A stretch of DNA of 64,000 nt from Microbacterium lushaniae (GCF_008727775.1 NZ_CP044232.1:372001-436000), one strand, 5' to 3'; counted from the first letter of the stretch, positions 15,583-25,004 are shown. Translations and numbers: made by a program. Notes: a model not told the origin generated them from the sequence alone.

Positions 15583-17144
15583 TCAGTGCGAGGCATGGCC
15601 TCCGGATCCGACCCTGCCGCCGTCGCGGCTGGGCTCTCCGTCGCTCACGATGAACTGCGACATGAGTCCCTCGTCCTCGTGCAGGAGGAGGTGGCAGTGG
15701 ATCATGTACGGATGCTCGTCGTCGGCGTAGTCCTCGAACCGCATGATGATGCGGTACTGCCGACGCGGCTCCAGGTAGATGGTGTCCTTCCACCCGAGCA
15801 GTTCGGCGGGGGGCTGCTCGCCGTCGATGTCGAGCACCTGGAACTGCACGTCGTGCACGTGCCAGTTGTGCGGGAAGAGGTCGCGATTGGTGACCTCCCA
15901 CACCTCGGTCGAGTCGACCTGCATCACCTCGTCGATGCGGTTCATGTCCATGCGCCGGCCGTTGATCTCACGGTTCTGCACTTCGAAGGTGCGCTCGGTG
16001 TCGGCGTCGGAAGCGTCCAGCCGGGGGATGTCGGCGAACTGCGCCGCGAGGGGCGGCGACGGGGTGAGGGTCGCCGCCGCGCGGACGCGCAGGACGTCGA
16101 ACGTGTCATCGCCGCCGTAGGCGGAGGGCAGGGCGACATCCCCAGGTCCGGGGGGAACGACTGGAGCATGGCCTCGGTGCCGGCCTCGACCGACACGACG
16201 ATCTCTGCGCGCTCGCCGGGGGAGAGGCGCACGTGGTCGGTCTCGTGAGGGGCCGCCAGCAGGCCGCCGTCGGTGCCGACGAGGGCGAAGGAGCGGCGGT
16301 CTTCGAACCCGAAGTCGTACGTGCGGGCACTGGATCCGTTCAGCAGCCGTAGCCGCACTCGTTCGGTGGTGGCATCCAGGACGGCGCCCCACGCTCCGTT
16401 GGTGAGGACGACGTCGCCGAGCACTCCCACCTCGTTGCCCTGGGCGTCGAGCTGGAACTGCCCGTCGTCGAGGAACTTCTTGTCCTGCACGATGACCGGG
16501 ATGTCATCGACCCCGTACTCGGAGGGAAGACCGAAGTCCTGCTCCTCGGCGCTGTCGATGAGGAACATGCCCGCCAGTCCCCGCAGCACGTGGTCCTCCG
16601 TGCTGCCGTGGGGATGCGGGTGGTACCAGAGGGTCGCCGCTTCCTGATCGATGCGCCACGTCGGACGCCACTGGTCGCCCGGCTCCACCATCTGGTGCGG
16701 GCCCCCGTCCATCGCCGGCGGCAGGTGCATGCCGTGCCAGTGCACCGTGGTGGCTTCGGGCAGGTCGTTCTGCACCTCCACGGCCACCTCCTCGCCCTGC
16801 TGCGCGCGGAGGGTGGGGCCGAGGAAATCGCCGTTGAACCCCCACGTCGGGGTGGTGCGCTCGTCGTGCAGAAGCTGGCGCGATCCCTCCTGCGCCGTCA
16901 GGGAGAACACGCGCACCCCGTCGACGACCTCCGATTCGGCAAGCGGGGGGATGGGGAGTGCCGTGTCGAAGGTCGGCGGCCCGTCGGGCACGAACGCCGG
17001 GCCGCTCGAGGGGAAGGAGGGAAGCACCGAGCACGCGGTGACCGTCGCCACGGCGGTGAGCAGGGTCGCGCCCGCCAGCAGCACCGGGCCGAGGATGCTC
17101 CGGCGGCGACGGGAGACGGTGATGCGGGCAGCGCGGGGTTCCAT
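15583..17144 (-). pseudogene. Multicopper oxidase with a one-base frameshift
   Basis: Three-cupredoxin-domain oxidase, about 520 residues if the frame is repaired. All four copper motifs are present: HWHGMH (135-140), YHPHPHG (174-180), HNWHVHD, and the C-terminal HCHLLLHEDEGLM with the type 1 Cys and axial Met. The N-terminus has an Arg run, a hydrophobic stretch and VTAC at 35-38, consistent with Tat or lipoprotein export. The first frame (start 17144) breaks in a run of four G residues (minus strand, 16140-16143); one extra G would join it to the frame ending at 15583. Because every active-site residue survives, a sequencing error or very recent mutation is likelier than old decay. Relatives oxidise Cu(I), Mn(II) or phenols. 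Confidence 0.85.
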
Positions 17145-17213
17145 GCCGCCACGGTAGGTATCCGCTCACCGCGACGCGTCCGGCGTGGATCGACAGCTGG
17201 CGTCGCCCGGCGT

Positions 17214-17897
17214 CTACATTCGCCCCCGCAGGGATGCGACGTAGGCGGGGGGCATGCCCACCTCCTGGAAGTAGCGCGCCGAGGCGGCGATGTCGCGGCG
17301 CTCGTACGGCGAGTCCAGCCGGCCGTCGTACCAGTGCCGCGCCAGCCGCCACAGCGTGGGGATGTCCACGACCGTGTCCGCCGGGATCCCCGACGTCGCG
17401 CTCCAGCGGTCCACGCATCCCCTCCCGCAGAACACGCGCTGCAGACTGCACGTGCGGATGACGTCATCCCACGCCGAGGCCGCGGGGATGGGGAAGGCGA
17501 CCACCTGATCCCCCGGCGGAGGCGCCTGCCGCTCGACCACCCACGCGTGTGCCGCCCCGCAGGCCGGGCACGCGGTGGCCACCAGCGCGCGCGGCTCGCG
17601 GTCGACGAGCTGGGGGATCGCGAACGCGTCCCACGCGCACCCGCCCCACCACAGCGTGTGCGCCCCCTTCACCGAGAAGCCGAAGTCGCGCGATGCGAAG
17701 GGGTGCGCCAGGACGATCCCGCCCTCGTCCCGGACGATGTGATGGGCGTCCGCCAGAACGCGCAGCCCTTCTTCCAGCCACCGTGCGGAGCGGCCGGTCG
17801 CCCTGCGGAGCTCGTCGTCGCCGGGTGCGCGACCGCGTGCGGCGAAGGAGTCGTACACGGCGCGACGTAACGACTCGTGCTCGGGGCTCAGTGACAC
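17214..17897 (-). CDS. Organomercurial-lyase-like (MerB family) protein
   Basis: 227 residues. An N-terminal winged-helix-like region is followed by the MerB core. Cys87 and Asp90 (GGCAWD) match the MerB Cys96-x-x-Asp99 pair, and Cys157 (VFCGRG) fits the second catalytic Cys; Cys110/Cys113 and Cys150/Cys161 are extra. MerB cleaves carbon-mercury bonds. There is no merA, merR or mer transporter nearby, so true mercury detoxification is uncertain and another thiol chemistry is possible. The GTG at 17897 follows a GAGGAGG ribosome site; earlier in-frame ATGs lie antisense to the next gene. Divergent from the flavin monooxygenase at 18097. Confidence 0.78.
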   Translation of the reverse strand: MSLSPEHESLRRAVYDSFAARGRAPGDDELRRATGRSARWLEEGLRVLADAHHIVRDEGGIVLAHPFASRDFGFSVKGAHTLWWGGCAWDAFAIPQLVDREPRALVATACPACGAAHAWVVERQAPPPGDQVVAFPIPAASAWDDVIRTCSLQRVFCGRGCVDRWSATSGIPADTVVDIPTLWRLARHWYDGRLDSPYERRDIAASARYFQEVGMPPAYVASLRGRM

Positions 17898-17917
17898 GGG
17901 TCCTCCTCGTGCCCGGC

Positions 17918-17923
17918 ACGCTA
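17918..17923 (-). promoter_or_regulatory. -10 box of the MerB-like gene
   Basis: TAGCGT on the minus strand, 20 bases before the GTG at 17897, leaving a short leader that carries GAGGAGG. Confidence 0.5.
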
Positions 17924-18096
17924 CCCCCGGGTGCGCAGCCGGCGCCACGCCCCGGAGCGACACGTCAGGTCGGCCCCGGTCGACCTCGGGCGTGCCCGGT
18001 TGTCGAGCGGTGACGACTGCGCGGCGGGCGACGCCGGGGCTAGCCTGCGCGCACGCCGAGGCATCCGCGCGGCGGATCTCGGGAAGGGAATGCGCC

Positions 18097-19128
18097 GTGC
18101 CGTCACCGCTGCGTCCACACCGCGCCGTCGTGGCCGGAGCAGGCATCGCCGGTCTCGCGGCGGCGAACGCGCTGGTCGCCGACGGGTGGGAGGTCGACGT
18201 GTTCGACCGGGCACCCGCGCTTCGGCGCGGAGGGACGGCCCTGGGGATGTGGCCCTCCGCCATGGCGGTCTTGGATCGGCTGGGGGTGGGGGCGGCGGTC
18301 CGCAGTCACGCCGTCGAGGTGCACGGCGGGGCGATCCTCCGGCCCGACGGCGCGACGATCGGGCGCATCCCCGCTGGTCGGAGCGCGCATCTGGTCTCGC
18401 GCGCACGGCTTCTGGAGACGCTGCACGACGCGCTGCCGGCCGGCACGGTGCGCTGGTCCCGGCCCGTGGAGGCCGGCGAGCACTTCCCCGGCGCCGACCT
18501 CGTGGTCGCCGCCGACGGCATCCACAGCCGGCTCAGAACCGGACACTGGGCGGATGCGGCGGCTCGGCCGCTGGGGACCGTCGCGTTCCGCGGCGTCGTG
18601 CCGGGGCATGTCGACACGGTGACCGAGACGTGGGGGCGGGGGGCGATGTTCGGCATCACGCCCTCCAGCGACGGAATGGTGAACTGGTTCGCGTGCCTGC
18701 ACCCCGACCGCGTGGACCCCGGGGCATCGAGCCCGACGGCGCTTCTTCGGACGGTCTTCGCGTCGTGGCATGCGGCGATCGGGGGTGTGCTGGCCGCCAT
18801 CGCCGACGACGGGGTCGACCGGCGCGATCTGTTCGATGTGCGCGTGCCGGGGCGGTTCGCGCGGGGAAACGTGGTCCTCGTCGGGGACGCGGCGCACGCG
18901 ATGGCGCCGAACCTCGGTCGCGGCGCCTGTGAATCTCTTCTGGACGTGTGGGCGCTGTCCCGCAGCGTCTGCACCGACGGGATCGAGACCGGACTGCGGC
19001 GCTACGACCGGATGCGGCGGCGCCGCGTGCAGCGGATCGTGACGGCAGCGCGCCTGGTCAACCGCGTCGCCACGGCGCAGCGGCTGCTGCCCGTGCGCAC
19101 GCGCGCGGCTCGCCTGCTGCTGGCATGA
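18097..19128 (+). CDS. FAD-dependent monooxygenase
   Basis: 343 residues of the group A flavin hydroxylase family. GAGIAG lies at about 14-19, the central DG motif in VVAADGIHSRL, and GDAAH at 263-267. It is shorter than the pathway monooxygenase at 8803 and has no aromatic-catabolic neighbours. Relatives include zeaxanthin-epoxidase-like and antibiotic-modifying hydroxylases, so the substrate is unassigned. The GTG start follows GGGAAGGGA at 18081-18089; an in-frame ATG 35 codons earlier lacks similarity to the family. Confidence 0.85.
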   Translation: MPSPLRPHRAVVAGAGIAGLAAANALVADGWEVDVFDRAPALRRGGTALGMWPSAMAVLDRLGVGAAVRSHAVEVHGGAILRPDGATIGRIPAGRSAHLVSRARLLETLHDALPAGTVRWSRPVEAGEHFPGADLVVAADGIHSRLRTGHWADAAARPLGTVAFRGVVPGHVDTVTETWGRGAMFGITPSSDGMVNWFACLHPDRVDPGASSPTALLRTVFASWHAAIGGVLAAIADDGVDRRDLFDVRVPGRFARGNVVLVGDAAHAMAPNLGRGACESLLDVWALSRSVCTDGIETGLRRYDRMRRRRVQRIVTAARLVNRVATAQRLLPVRTRAARLLLA

Positions 19129-19208
19129 CGTTCGGCCGAGCGGCGAGCCGGCTCGAGCATCGCCGGGGATGTCGCCCGGGAACGACACACGAGCCGCACC
19201 GATCGCCC

Positions 19209-19214
19209 TACGAT
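19209..19214 (+). promoter_or_regulatory. Leaderless -10 box of the histidine kinase gene
   Basis: TACGAT, six bases before the ATG at 19221; it supports this start over upstream in-frame codons. Confidence 0.6.
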
Positions 19215-19220
19215 CTCAGC

Positions 19221-20405
19221 ATGTCGCGCACCGCCGTCGACGTGGAAGACGGGGCCGCCCAGCCGGCGCCGTGGGTCCTCGACGTGCTCCTGGCGGCGGC
19301 GGTGACCCTCACGATCTCCCTGATCATCGCCTCGAACGCCGGCGGCGGCACCTCCTCCGGCTGGGCGTACCTGTGGGCGATCGGCCTGGGTGCGGTGCTG
19401 CTGCTGCGCCGGCAGCATCCCGTGCTGGTGGTGGTCGTCACCGTGGTGGGGGTGCTCGCCTATCACGCCGCCGGTAACACCCCGATCGGGGTGGCGGTCC
19501 CCCTCGCCGCCGCGGTCTTCTCCGCCGCGAGCCTCGGCTGGACGCGGGTGTCGGCCGCCGGTTCGGCCGCCATCCTGGGCGTCTCCGTGGGCTACCGGCT
19601 CTGGGAGGGTCAGGACGCCGCCTTCGTGGTGCTGTACGAGCTGCCGCGCGAGGCCATCCTGCTGGCCGGGGCGGTCGCGTTCGGCTACAGCGTGCGCTCG
19701 CGGAGGCTGCTGCGGCGGCAGGCGGAGGAGATCGCGCGGCTGACCGCAGAGCGCTACGCGCGCGCCGCCGACCAGCGCGTGCTGGCCGAACGCCTCGCGC
19801 TCGCCCGCGATCTGCACGACACCGTGGGGCACTCGCTCACGGTCATCGGCTTGCACACGCAGGTCGCGCAGGAGGCGCTGCCCACCGACGAGAGCGCCGT
19901 CGCACGCGCCCTGCGGACGATCTCGGACACCACCGCCGACACGTTCGCCGACCTGCGCAGGACGGTCGCGGGCCTGCGCAGCGACGAACCGGCCGCGCGG
20001 TCCCCCCGCGCGCTGTCCGACCTGGAGACGGCGATCGCCCCGGCCCGGCAGGCGGGCCTGGAGGTGTCGGTGGCCGTGTCGGTGCCGACGAAGCTGGCCC
20101 AGGTCGTGGAGACCGCCATCTATCGCGTCGTGCAGGAGTCCGTCACCAACGTCGTGCGCCATGCCGACGCGAGAGGAGTGGCCGTGGAGATCCGTGAAGA
20201 GGAAGAGGGATCGTCGGTGTCGGTCGCCGTCGTCAACGACGTGCGGCGCCGCCCGGGGCGGGAGCCGAGCGCGGCGAACGCACCGGGCAACGGCATCATC
20301 GGGATGCGCGAGCGGGTGGCGCTGCTGGGCGGGACGTTCACCGCGGGCCCGGAGGACTCCGGTTTCGCCGTGCGTGCGCGCATCCCGCTGGAGGTGACGT
20401 CGTGA
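19221..20405 (+). CDS. Two-component sensor histidine kinase (NarL/DesK type)
   Basis: 394 residues. The N-terminal half has five or so membrane helices (20-150) with very short loops, so it probably senses something in or near the membrane. The HisKA_3 domain follows with ARDLHDTVGHS, the phosphorylated His being 199, and then an HATPase domain with the N box (ESVTNVVRHA) and G box (GNGIIGMRER). Its stop overlaps the GTG of the response regulator by four bases. The signal is unknown. Confidence 0.92.
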   Translation: MSRTAVDVEDGAAQPAPWVLDVLLAAAVTLTISLIIASNAGGGTSSGWAYLWAIGLGAVLLLRRQHPVLVVVVTVVGVLAYHAAGNTPIGVAVPLAAAVFSAASLGWTRVSAAGSAAILGVSVGYRLWEGQDAAFVVLYELPREAILLAGAVAFGYSVRSRRLLRRQAEEIARLTAERYARAADQRVLAERLALARDLHDTVGHSLTVIGLHTQVAQEALPTDESAVARALRTISDTTADTFADLRRTVAGLRSDEPAARSPRALSDLETAIAPARQAGLEVSVAVSVPTKLAQVVETAIYRVVQESVTNVVRHADARGVAVEIREEEEGSSVSVAVVNDVRRRPGREPSAANAPGNGIIGMRERVALLGGTFTAGPEDSGFAVRARIPLEVTS

Positions 20406-21054
20406 CCTCGGTCGTGCTGGTCGACGACCAGGACCTCGTGCGCGCAGGGCTGAGGGCGCTGCTCGCGCGGGATACCGGCATCGAGGTCGTGGCCGAAGCC
20501 GGCGACGGACGGGCCGGAATCGAGGCGGCTCGGAGGTACCGCCCCGACGTGGTCCTGATGGACCTGCGGATGCCGCGCATGGACGGTATCGCCGCCACCC
20601 GGGAGATCCGGGGGACGAGCGCCTGGCCCGTACGCGGGTCGTCGTGCTCACGACCTTCGACGACGATGCCGACATCGTCGAGGCCATCAGGGCCGGGGCC
20701 AGCGGTTACCTGCTGAAGAACGCGCCCGCCGAAGACCTGCGGGATGCCGTCGAGCGGGCCGGGCGCGGGGAATGGCTGCTGTCGCCGTCGGTGACGCAGC
20801 GCGTGATGAAGCTCGTCGCGGCGGGGCAGGCCGCCCCCACCCCCGACCCGCGCCTGGCGTTCCTGAGCGCCCGCGAGATCGACGTGCTCACGCGGATCGG
20901 CCACGGCGACACGAACGAGGAGATCGCCGCAGTGCTGCACCTGAGCCCGTCCACCGCACGCACCTACGTCAGCCGCATCCTCGCCAAGATGGGCGCGCGC
21001 GACCGGCCGGAGCTCGTCGTGATCGCCCATCGGTCGGGACTCGTCCTGGACTGA
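20402..21054 (+). pseudogene. NarL/FixJ-type response regulator with a one-base frameshift
   Basis: Partner of the kinase just upstream, about 217 residues if repaired. The first frame encodes the receiver start (VVLVDDQDLVRAGL) with phospho-acceptor Asp54 in LMDLRMPRMDG. It breaks in a run of five G residues at 20610-20614. Adding one G restores REIRGDERLART and joins VVVLTTFDDD, the conserved Lys in LLKNAP, and a LuxR-type helix-turn-helix (LSAREIDVLTRIGHGDTNEEI) ending at 21054. Everything else is intact, so a base-call error in the G run is the simplest reading; a true loss would cut the protein before its DNA-binding domain. Confidence 0.85.
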
Positions 21055-21063
21055 AGCCCGACA

Positions 21064-21096
21064 GGCCGGCGCGAGCAGGCTAGTGCGACGCCGGCC
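21064..21096. terminator. Bidirectional hairpin between response regulator and acetyltransferase
   Basis: GGCCGGCG (21064-21071) pairs perfectly with CGCCGGCC (21089-21096), with a 17-base loop. It lies between convergent genes and overlaps the acetyltransferase stop; no U-run follows, as is usual in high-GC genomes. Confidence 0.45.
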
Positions 21097-21694
21097 GGCG
21101 CAGGAACCAGCAGGGAACGCCGAGGACCTTCTCCTCCGCCACCACCACATACCCGAATCCGTTGTAGAAGGGCACCGCTTCGGGGCGATCGGTCTCGAGG
21201 TAGCCCACCGCGCCCACGGCGTCGAGGGCGGCGGTGTGCCTCAGCAGCAGGAGGGTCCCGAGGCCCTGCCGGCGCATGCCGGCGTCCACCGCGACGGGCC
21301 CGAGATGGACGTGCGCCTCGTCCGGGTCATGGGCGGCCCACCCCGACTGCCAGGCCACCAGGCGGGAGAGGACCCGGGGCCCCATCCGCAGCGCGGTCAG
21401 GGCCAGCCACGCGCGCTCGCCGGCCGTCGGGCGGCACCGCCCGGGCGGGGTCCATCCGGCCACGGCGACCAGATCGTCGCCGCTGAAGGCGCCTTCCATC
21501 CGGAGGCCGTGGCGGCGCGAGAGCATCGTCCGCATGATCGCCGTGTGACGGCGCTCGCGCGTGCGCCGGCCCTCGCCGTAGACGGCGCGGTGGATCGGGT
21601 TGTCGGACATGCCGACACCGAGCAGCTCGGCGGCGTGATCCGCGTCTCGTTCGACGAGTTCGCGGACCACGAGATATCGGTGCAGCGCGGTCAT
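21080..21694 (-). CDS. GNAT-family N-acetyltransferase
   Basis: 204 residues. The acetyl-CoA-binding region is HLGPVAVDAGMRRQGLGTLLL near 131-151, with the R-Q-G-x-G pyrophosphate loop, followed by YLETDRPEAVPFYNGFGY near 171-188, both typical of GNAT enzymes. The long N-terminal helical part (residues 1-110) resembles the Rv-type acetyltransferases of unknown substrate. The ATG at 21694 has GGAGGTGGGA directly upstream. Divergent from the UbiB-like gene. Confidence 0.88.
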   Translation of the reverse strand: MTALHRYLVVRELVERDADHAAELLGVGMSDNPIHRAVYGEGRRTRERRHTAIMRTMLSRRHGLRMEGAFSGDDLVAVAGWTPPGRCRPTAGERAWLALTALRMGPRVLSRLVAWQSGWAAHDPDEAHVHLGPVAVDAGMRRQGLGTLLLLRHTAALDAVGAVGYLETDRPEAVPFYNGFGYVVVAEEKVLGVPCWFLRRPASH

Positions 21695-21894
21695 TCCCAC
21701 CTCCGGGGTTCCTGGGCTCCGATTGTGGACATCCCGCGCGCCCGAGCACGGCCTGCTCCCGGCGACGGATGCGACGACACGGAGCGAGAGCGGAGTCGTC
21801 CGGCGGCGACGACCGCTGTCGCGCCCGGCGGCTACCGCGCCCGGCGGAGGGGTGCGCACGATGGCCGCTCGCATCGAACGAGAGGGAACTCCCC

Positions 21895-23859
21895 ATGGCC
21901 ACCTGGTTGCTGGCGGCCCTGCTGACGTGTGCGTTCATCGTGGGGCTGTCCCTGCTCGTGCGCTGGATCCTGGGCGTCCCGGTGAGGTTCCTCCGCAGTG
22001 TCGGGGCCGGCATCGCCGCGTCCTTCGTCGTGCTCCCGCTCGTGTTCGTGACCGTCGGCGCGGTCGGAGGGGTGGATCTGCCGGCGCTGGCCGACGGGGA
22101 CCTCGCCATCGGCGAGACGGCGACCGTGCTGCTCGCACTGGTGTGGGTGCTGTGCCTGTCGGCGGCCCTCCTGGTGTCGGCGGAGCTGTTGCGGCCCTCG
22201 GCGTCCACGCCGGGTCTGATCGCCGTGGCGCGCAGCGCTCGCGATCGCGCTCGCCGTGCCGCGCGATACGTGGAGGTGACACGCATCGCGCTGCGGCACG
22301 GGCTCGGTCCGCTGCTGCAGGGCAGGCCGGCGGGTGCGGGCGAGCTGGCGCCGGCGCTGGTGGCCGCCCTCACCGAGGCCGGTGTCGTGTTCGTGAAGTT
22401 CGGGCAGGCCCTGGCCGCCCGCCGCGACCTGGTTCCGGCGTCGCTGGCCGATGGCCTGACCTCGCTGCAGGCCCAGGTCCTCCCCGAGCCCTGGCCCGTG
22501 ATGGAGCGGACGCTCGCCGACGAACTGCGCCGCCCGATCCCCGACGTGTTCGCACACGTCGAGCCGGTGCCGGTGGCCGCGGCATCCGTCGGTCAAGTGC
22601 ACGCCGCCACCCTCGTCACCGGGGAGCACGTGGTGGTGAAGATCCAGCGCCCGGACACCGCGCGGCAGGTCGACATCGACGTCGACATCGCGCTGCGCCT
22701 GTGCGCCCGCATCGAGCGTCGGTCGGGTCTGGCCCGGCAGGCGGGGCTGCTCCGGATCGCGCAGGACCTCACCGCTCTCCTCCGCCAGGAGCTCGACTTC
22801 ACCGTCGAGGCGGCGAACCTGCAGCTGCTCACGGCCGCCGGCGAGGATGCTGCGACGGCGCCGGTCCTGCCGCGGCTGTATCCCCAGGCGAGCGGCCGAC
22901 GCGTCCTGACGGTGGAAAGGCTCAGCGGAGCACCGCTGGCGGCCCGGCCGCCGGCCCTGGCGGCACTCGCACCGGAGGCGCGGCGGCGCGCGGCGGTCGG
23001 AATCGTCGACGGCGTGGTGACCCAGCTGCTGGTGCGCGGCATCCTGCATGCCGATCTGCATGCCGGCAACATCATGCTCCGCGACGACGGCACGGTGGGG
23101 CTGATCGACTTCGGGTCGGTGGTCGTGCTCGATCGCGAACAGCGCGACCTGCTGACGGCGCTGTTCGCCGCCTTCCGTGCAGAGGACGCCGCATCCGCCG
23201 TGGCGATCGTCCGCCACCTCTCGCCCGCCGCGGACCGGGCGGCGGACTGGGAGCTGCGGCGAGACATCGGCCGGCTGTTCACGATCGGCGCCGTGAGCAC
23301 CGACACGCACGTGCTGATCGACGGGCTGCTTCGCATCCTGCGCCGGCACGGGGTCGCGCTGCCGGGGAATCTGGCTGCCGCGATGCGGTCGCTCGCGACG
23401 CTCCAGGACGCGGTCGAGGTGCTCGATCCGACGTCGGATTTCGCGTCGCTGTTCCTGGAGCGGGCGCACGTGCTCACGACCGCGCAGCGCTCAGCCGAAC
23501 GGCTCCGGCTGGAGGCTGCCTCGCGCGGCCTGGCGATGATGCAGATGCTGCGCCGCGCGCCCGACCGACTCGACCTCCTCCTCGACGCCCGTGTCAGGGG
23601 AGCAACCGACGGAGGGCGGCGGGAGGCCGCCCTCCGTCGGTCGTGGCTGGCGCGTGCCGGCGCCGCGATCGGGGGAGCGGCGTTGACCGGCGGTGTGGCG
23701 CTCGCGGCGCTCCTGCTGCTGCTCTCCGGCGGCGGGCCCGTGCTTCCGCCCGGAGTGCCGCTGCTGCCGTTGATCGGTGCGGCACTGTGCCCGATCGCCC
23801 TCGTGGTCGGGTTGCGCACCTCGCTGGCGGTGCGCAACCTCGGCGCCGAACCGGCCTGA
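21895..23859 (+). CDS. ABC1/UbiB-family atypical kinase
   Basis: 654 residues. Two hydrophobic segments at the N-terminus (3-60) and near 75-100, then the UbiB kinase-like domain: KFGQALAARRD (KxGQ motif), AAASVGQVHAA (Ala-rich loop replacing the glycine loop), VVVKIQRP with the ATP-site Lys, HADLHAGNIML and LIDFGS (catalytic loop and DFG). Two more membrane helices close the protein (about 590-645). UbiB proteins are ATPases needed for quinone or lipid metabolism at the membrane. The ATG at 21895 follows GAGAGGGA. It stands alone; no menaquinone genes are near. Confidence 0.92.
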   Translation: MATWLLAALLTCAFIVGLSLLVRWILGVPVRFLRSVGAGIAASFVVLPLVFVTVGAVGGVDLPALADGDLAIGETATVLLALVWVLCLSAALLVSAELLRPSASTPGLIAVARSARDRARRAARYVEVTRIALRHGLGPLLQGRPAGAGELAPALVAALTEAGVVFVKFGQALAARRDLVPASLADGLTSLQAQVLPEPWPVMERTLADELRRPIPDVFAHVEPVPVAAASVGQVHAATLVTGEHVVVKIQRPDTARQVDIDVDIALRLCARIERRSGLARQAGLLRIAQDLTALLRQELDFTVEAANLQLLTAAGEDAATAPVLPRLYPQASGRRVLTVERLSGAPLAARPPALAALAPEARRRAAVGIVDGVVTQLLVRGILHADLHAGNIMLRDDGTVGLIDFGSVVVLDREQRDLLTALFAAFRAEDAASAVAIVRHLSPAADRAADWELRRDIGRLFTIGAVSTDTHVLIDGLLRILRRHGVALPGNLAAAMRSLATLQDAVEVLDPTSDFASLFLERAHVLTTAQRSAERLRLEAASRGLAMMQMLRRAPDRLDLLLDARVRGATDGGRREAALRRSWLARAGAAIGGAALTGGVALAALLLLLSGGGPVLPPGVPLLPLIGAALCPIALVVGLRTSLAVRNLGAEPA

Positions 23860-23936
23860 CCATCGCGGGCGGGATGTCGAGCGAAAGCGACTTCGGATCG
23901 CGCCTGTGGGCTGGTGACCGGGCCGACCCGGCCTCC

Positions 23937-23942
23937 TAGCGT
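23937..23942 (+). promoter_or_regulatory. Leaderless -10 box
   Basis: TAGCGT, six bases before the ATG at 23949. The surrounding sequence resembles that before the next gene (TACCGT then GACGCC-ATG). Confidence 0.55.
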
Positions 23943-23948
23943 GGCGCC

Positions 23949-24404
23949 ATGCTCGATTCATCCCACACCGGTGCTCAACCGCCGCGCCGTGCACATCGCC
24001 CCATCAGCTGGCTCGCCGTGATCGGATTCGGCGCGCTCGCCCTCCTCTGGCCGCTGCTGCGGATCCTCGGCCTGGAGTCCGCGCTGGGCGACCCGGTCGC
24101 CGGCATCCTCACCGCCGCGATCGTCCTGGCGGCGTGGATCCTGGGCGCCGGCTTCGGCGACGTCCCCCGTCCGGTGGCGACCCTCGCCCTCTCCGGCATC
24201 GTGTTCGCCGTGCTGCTCCTGCTCACCTCGCTCCTGCTCGGCCTGTGGCGCGGAGCCGGTGTCGCGCCGTTCGTCTTCGGCGTGCTCGTCGAAGCAGGCC
24301 TGTGGGGAGGGCTCGGCGCGCTCGCGGGACTCGCTGCCGCCGGCATCCAGCGGGCCCGCCGGCGTGGTGGGGCGCACCCGACGGCCAAGCCGACACGGCG
24401 ATGA
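23949..24404 (+). CDS. Small hypothetical membrane protein
   Basis: 151 residues with four predicted membrane helices (about 20-42, 50-70, 78-100, 105-128), a Pro/Arg-rich start and a basic tail. I do not recognise the family. It is followed 81 bases later by another small membrane protein of similar size and promoter, suggesting a functional pair, although the two show only general similarity. Confidence 0.65.
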   Translation: MLDSSHTGAQPPRRAHRPISWLAVIGFGALALLWPLLRILGLESALGDPVAGILTAAIVLAAWILGAGFGDVPRPVATLALSGIVFAVLLLLTSLLLGLWRGAGVAPFVFGVLVEAGLWGGLGALAGLAAAGIQRARRRGGAHPTAKPTRR

Positions 24405-24473
24405 CGGCGCTGTCGTCCGAATGCGATCACGGTTGTCGCCCCGGGCAGGGCGAGACGCAGCATCCGCTCCTCC

Positions 24474-24479
24474 TACCGT
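24474..24479 (+). promoter_or_regulatory. Leaderless -10 box
   Basis: TACCGT, six bases before the ATG at 24486. Confidence 0.55.
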
Positions 24480-24485
24480 GACGCC

Positions 24486-24956
24486 ATGACCCAGAACCCG
24501 CAGACCTCGCCCTCGATCGCGCGCCGCAGTCCCTTCGGGATGCCGGTGCTCGCGCTGTTCGGCCTCGCCGCCCTCGCCCTGCCCCGCGTGATCCTCCACG
24601 ACCTCCGCCTCATCGACCCGGGCGGCGTGCTCACGTGGATCCTCGCCATCGGGCCGATGATCGTCTGGATCGTCGTCGCCGTCGTCCGACGCGTGCCCAA
24701 CCCGTTCCTGACGCTCCTCCTGGTGGGGGCGATCTACGGCGCGCTCTCGGTGATCATCCACCAGCTCCTCTGGGTGAACGCGTACGCGGGGGATGTGCCC
24801 AGCATCGGCGGGCCGGCCGCTACCGTCGTCGCGCGCGTGGCGGCCGTGCCCAGCGGCCTGATCACCGGCGCCGTCGTGGGCGCGATCACCGGGCTCATCG
24901 CGTGGGGCCTCAGTGCCCTCACCCGCAGCCGGGGAGGCAGCCGCAGCCGCTCCTGA
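24486..24956 (+). CDS. Small hypothetical membrane protein
   Basis: 156 residues with four predicted membrane helices (about 18-38, 47-68, 75-95, 118-145) and a short Ser/Arg tail. The last helix pair is Gly/Ala-rich (GLITGAVVGAITGLIAWGL). No family is recognised. Same size, topology and promoter layout as the gene at 23949. A strong terminator hairpin follows its stop. Confidence 0.65.
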   Translation: MTQNPQTSPSIARRSPFGMPVLALFGLAALALPRVILHDLRLIDPGGVLTWILAIGPMIVWIVVAVVRRVPNPFLTLLLVGAIYGALSVIIHQLLWVNAYAGDVPSIGGPAATVVARVAAVPSGLITGAVVGAITGLIAWGLSALTRSRGGSRSRS

Positions 24957-24959
24957 CAG

Positions 24960-25004
24960 CTCGGCTCAGCGGCTGCCGCTCCCCCCGTCAGCCGCTGAGC
25001 CGGG
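24960..25004. terminator. Bidirectional terminator hairpin
   Basis: CTCGGCTCAGCGGCTG (24960-24975) pairs at 15 of 16 positions with CAGCCGCTGAGCCGGG (24989-25004), loop 13 bases. It serves two convergent genes and covers the last codons of the phosphatase. Confidence 0.65.
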
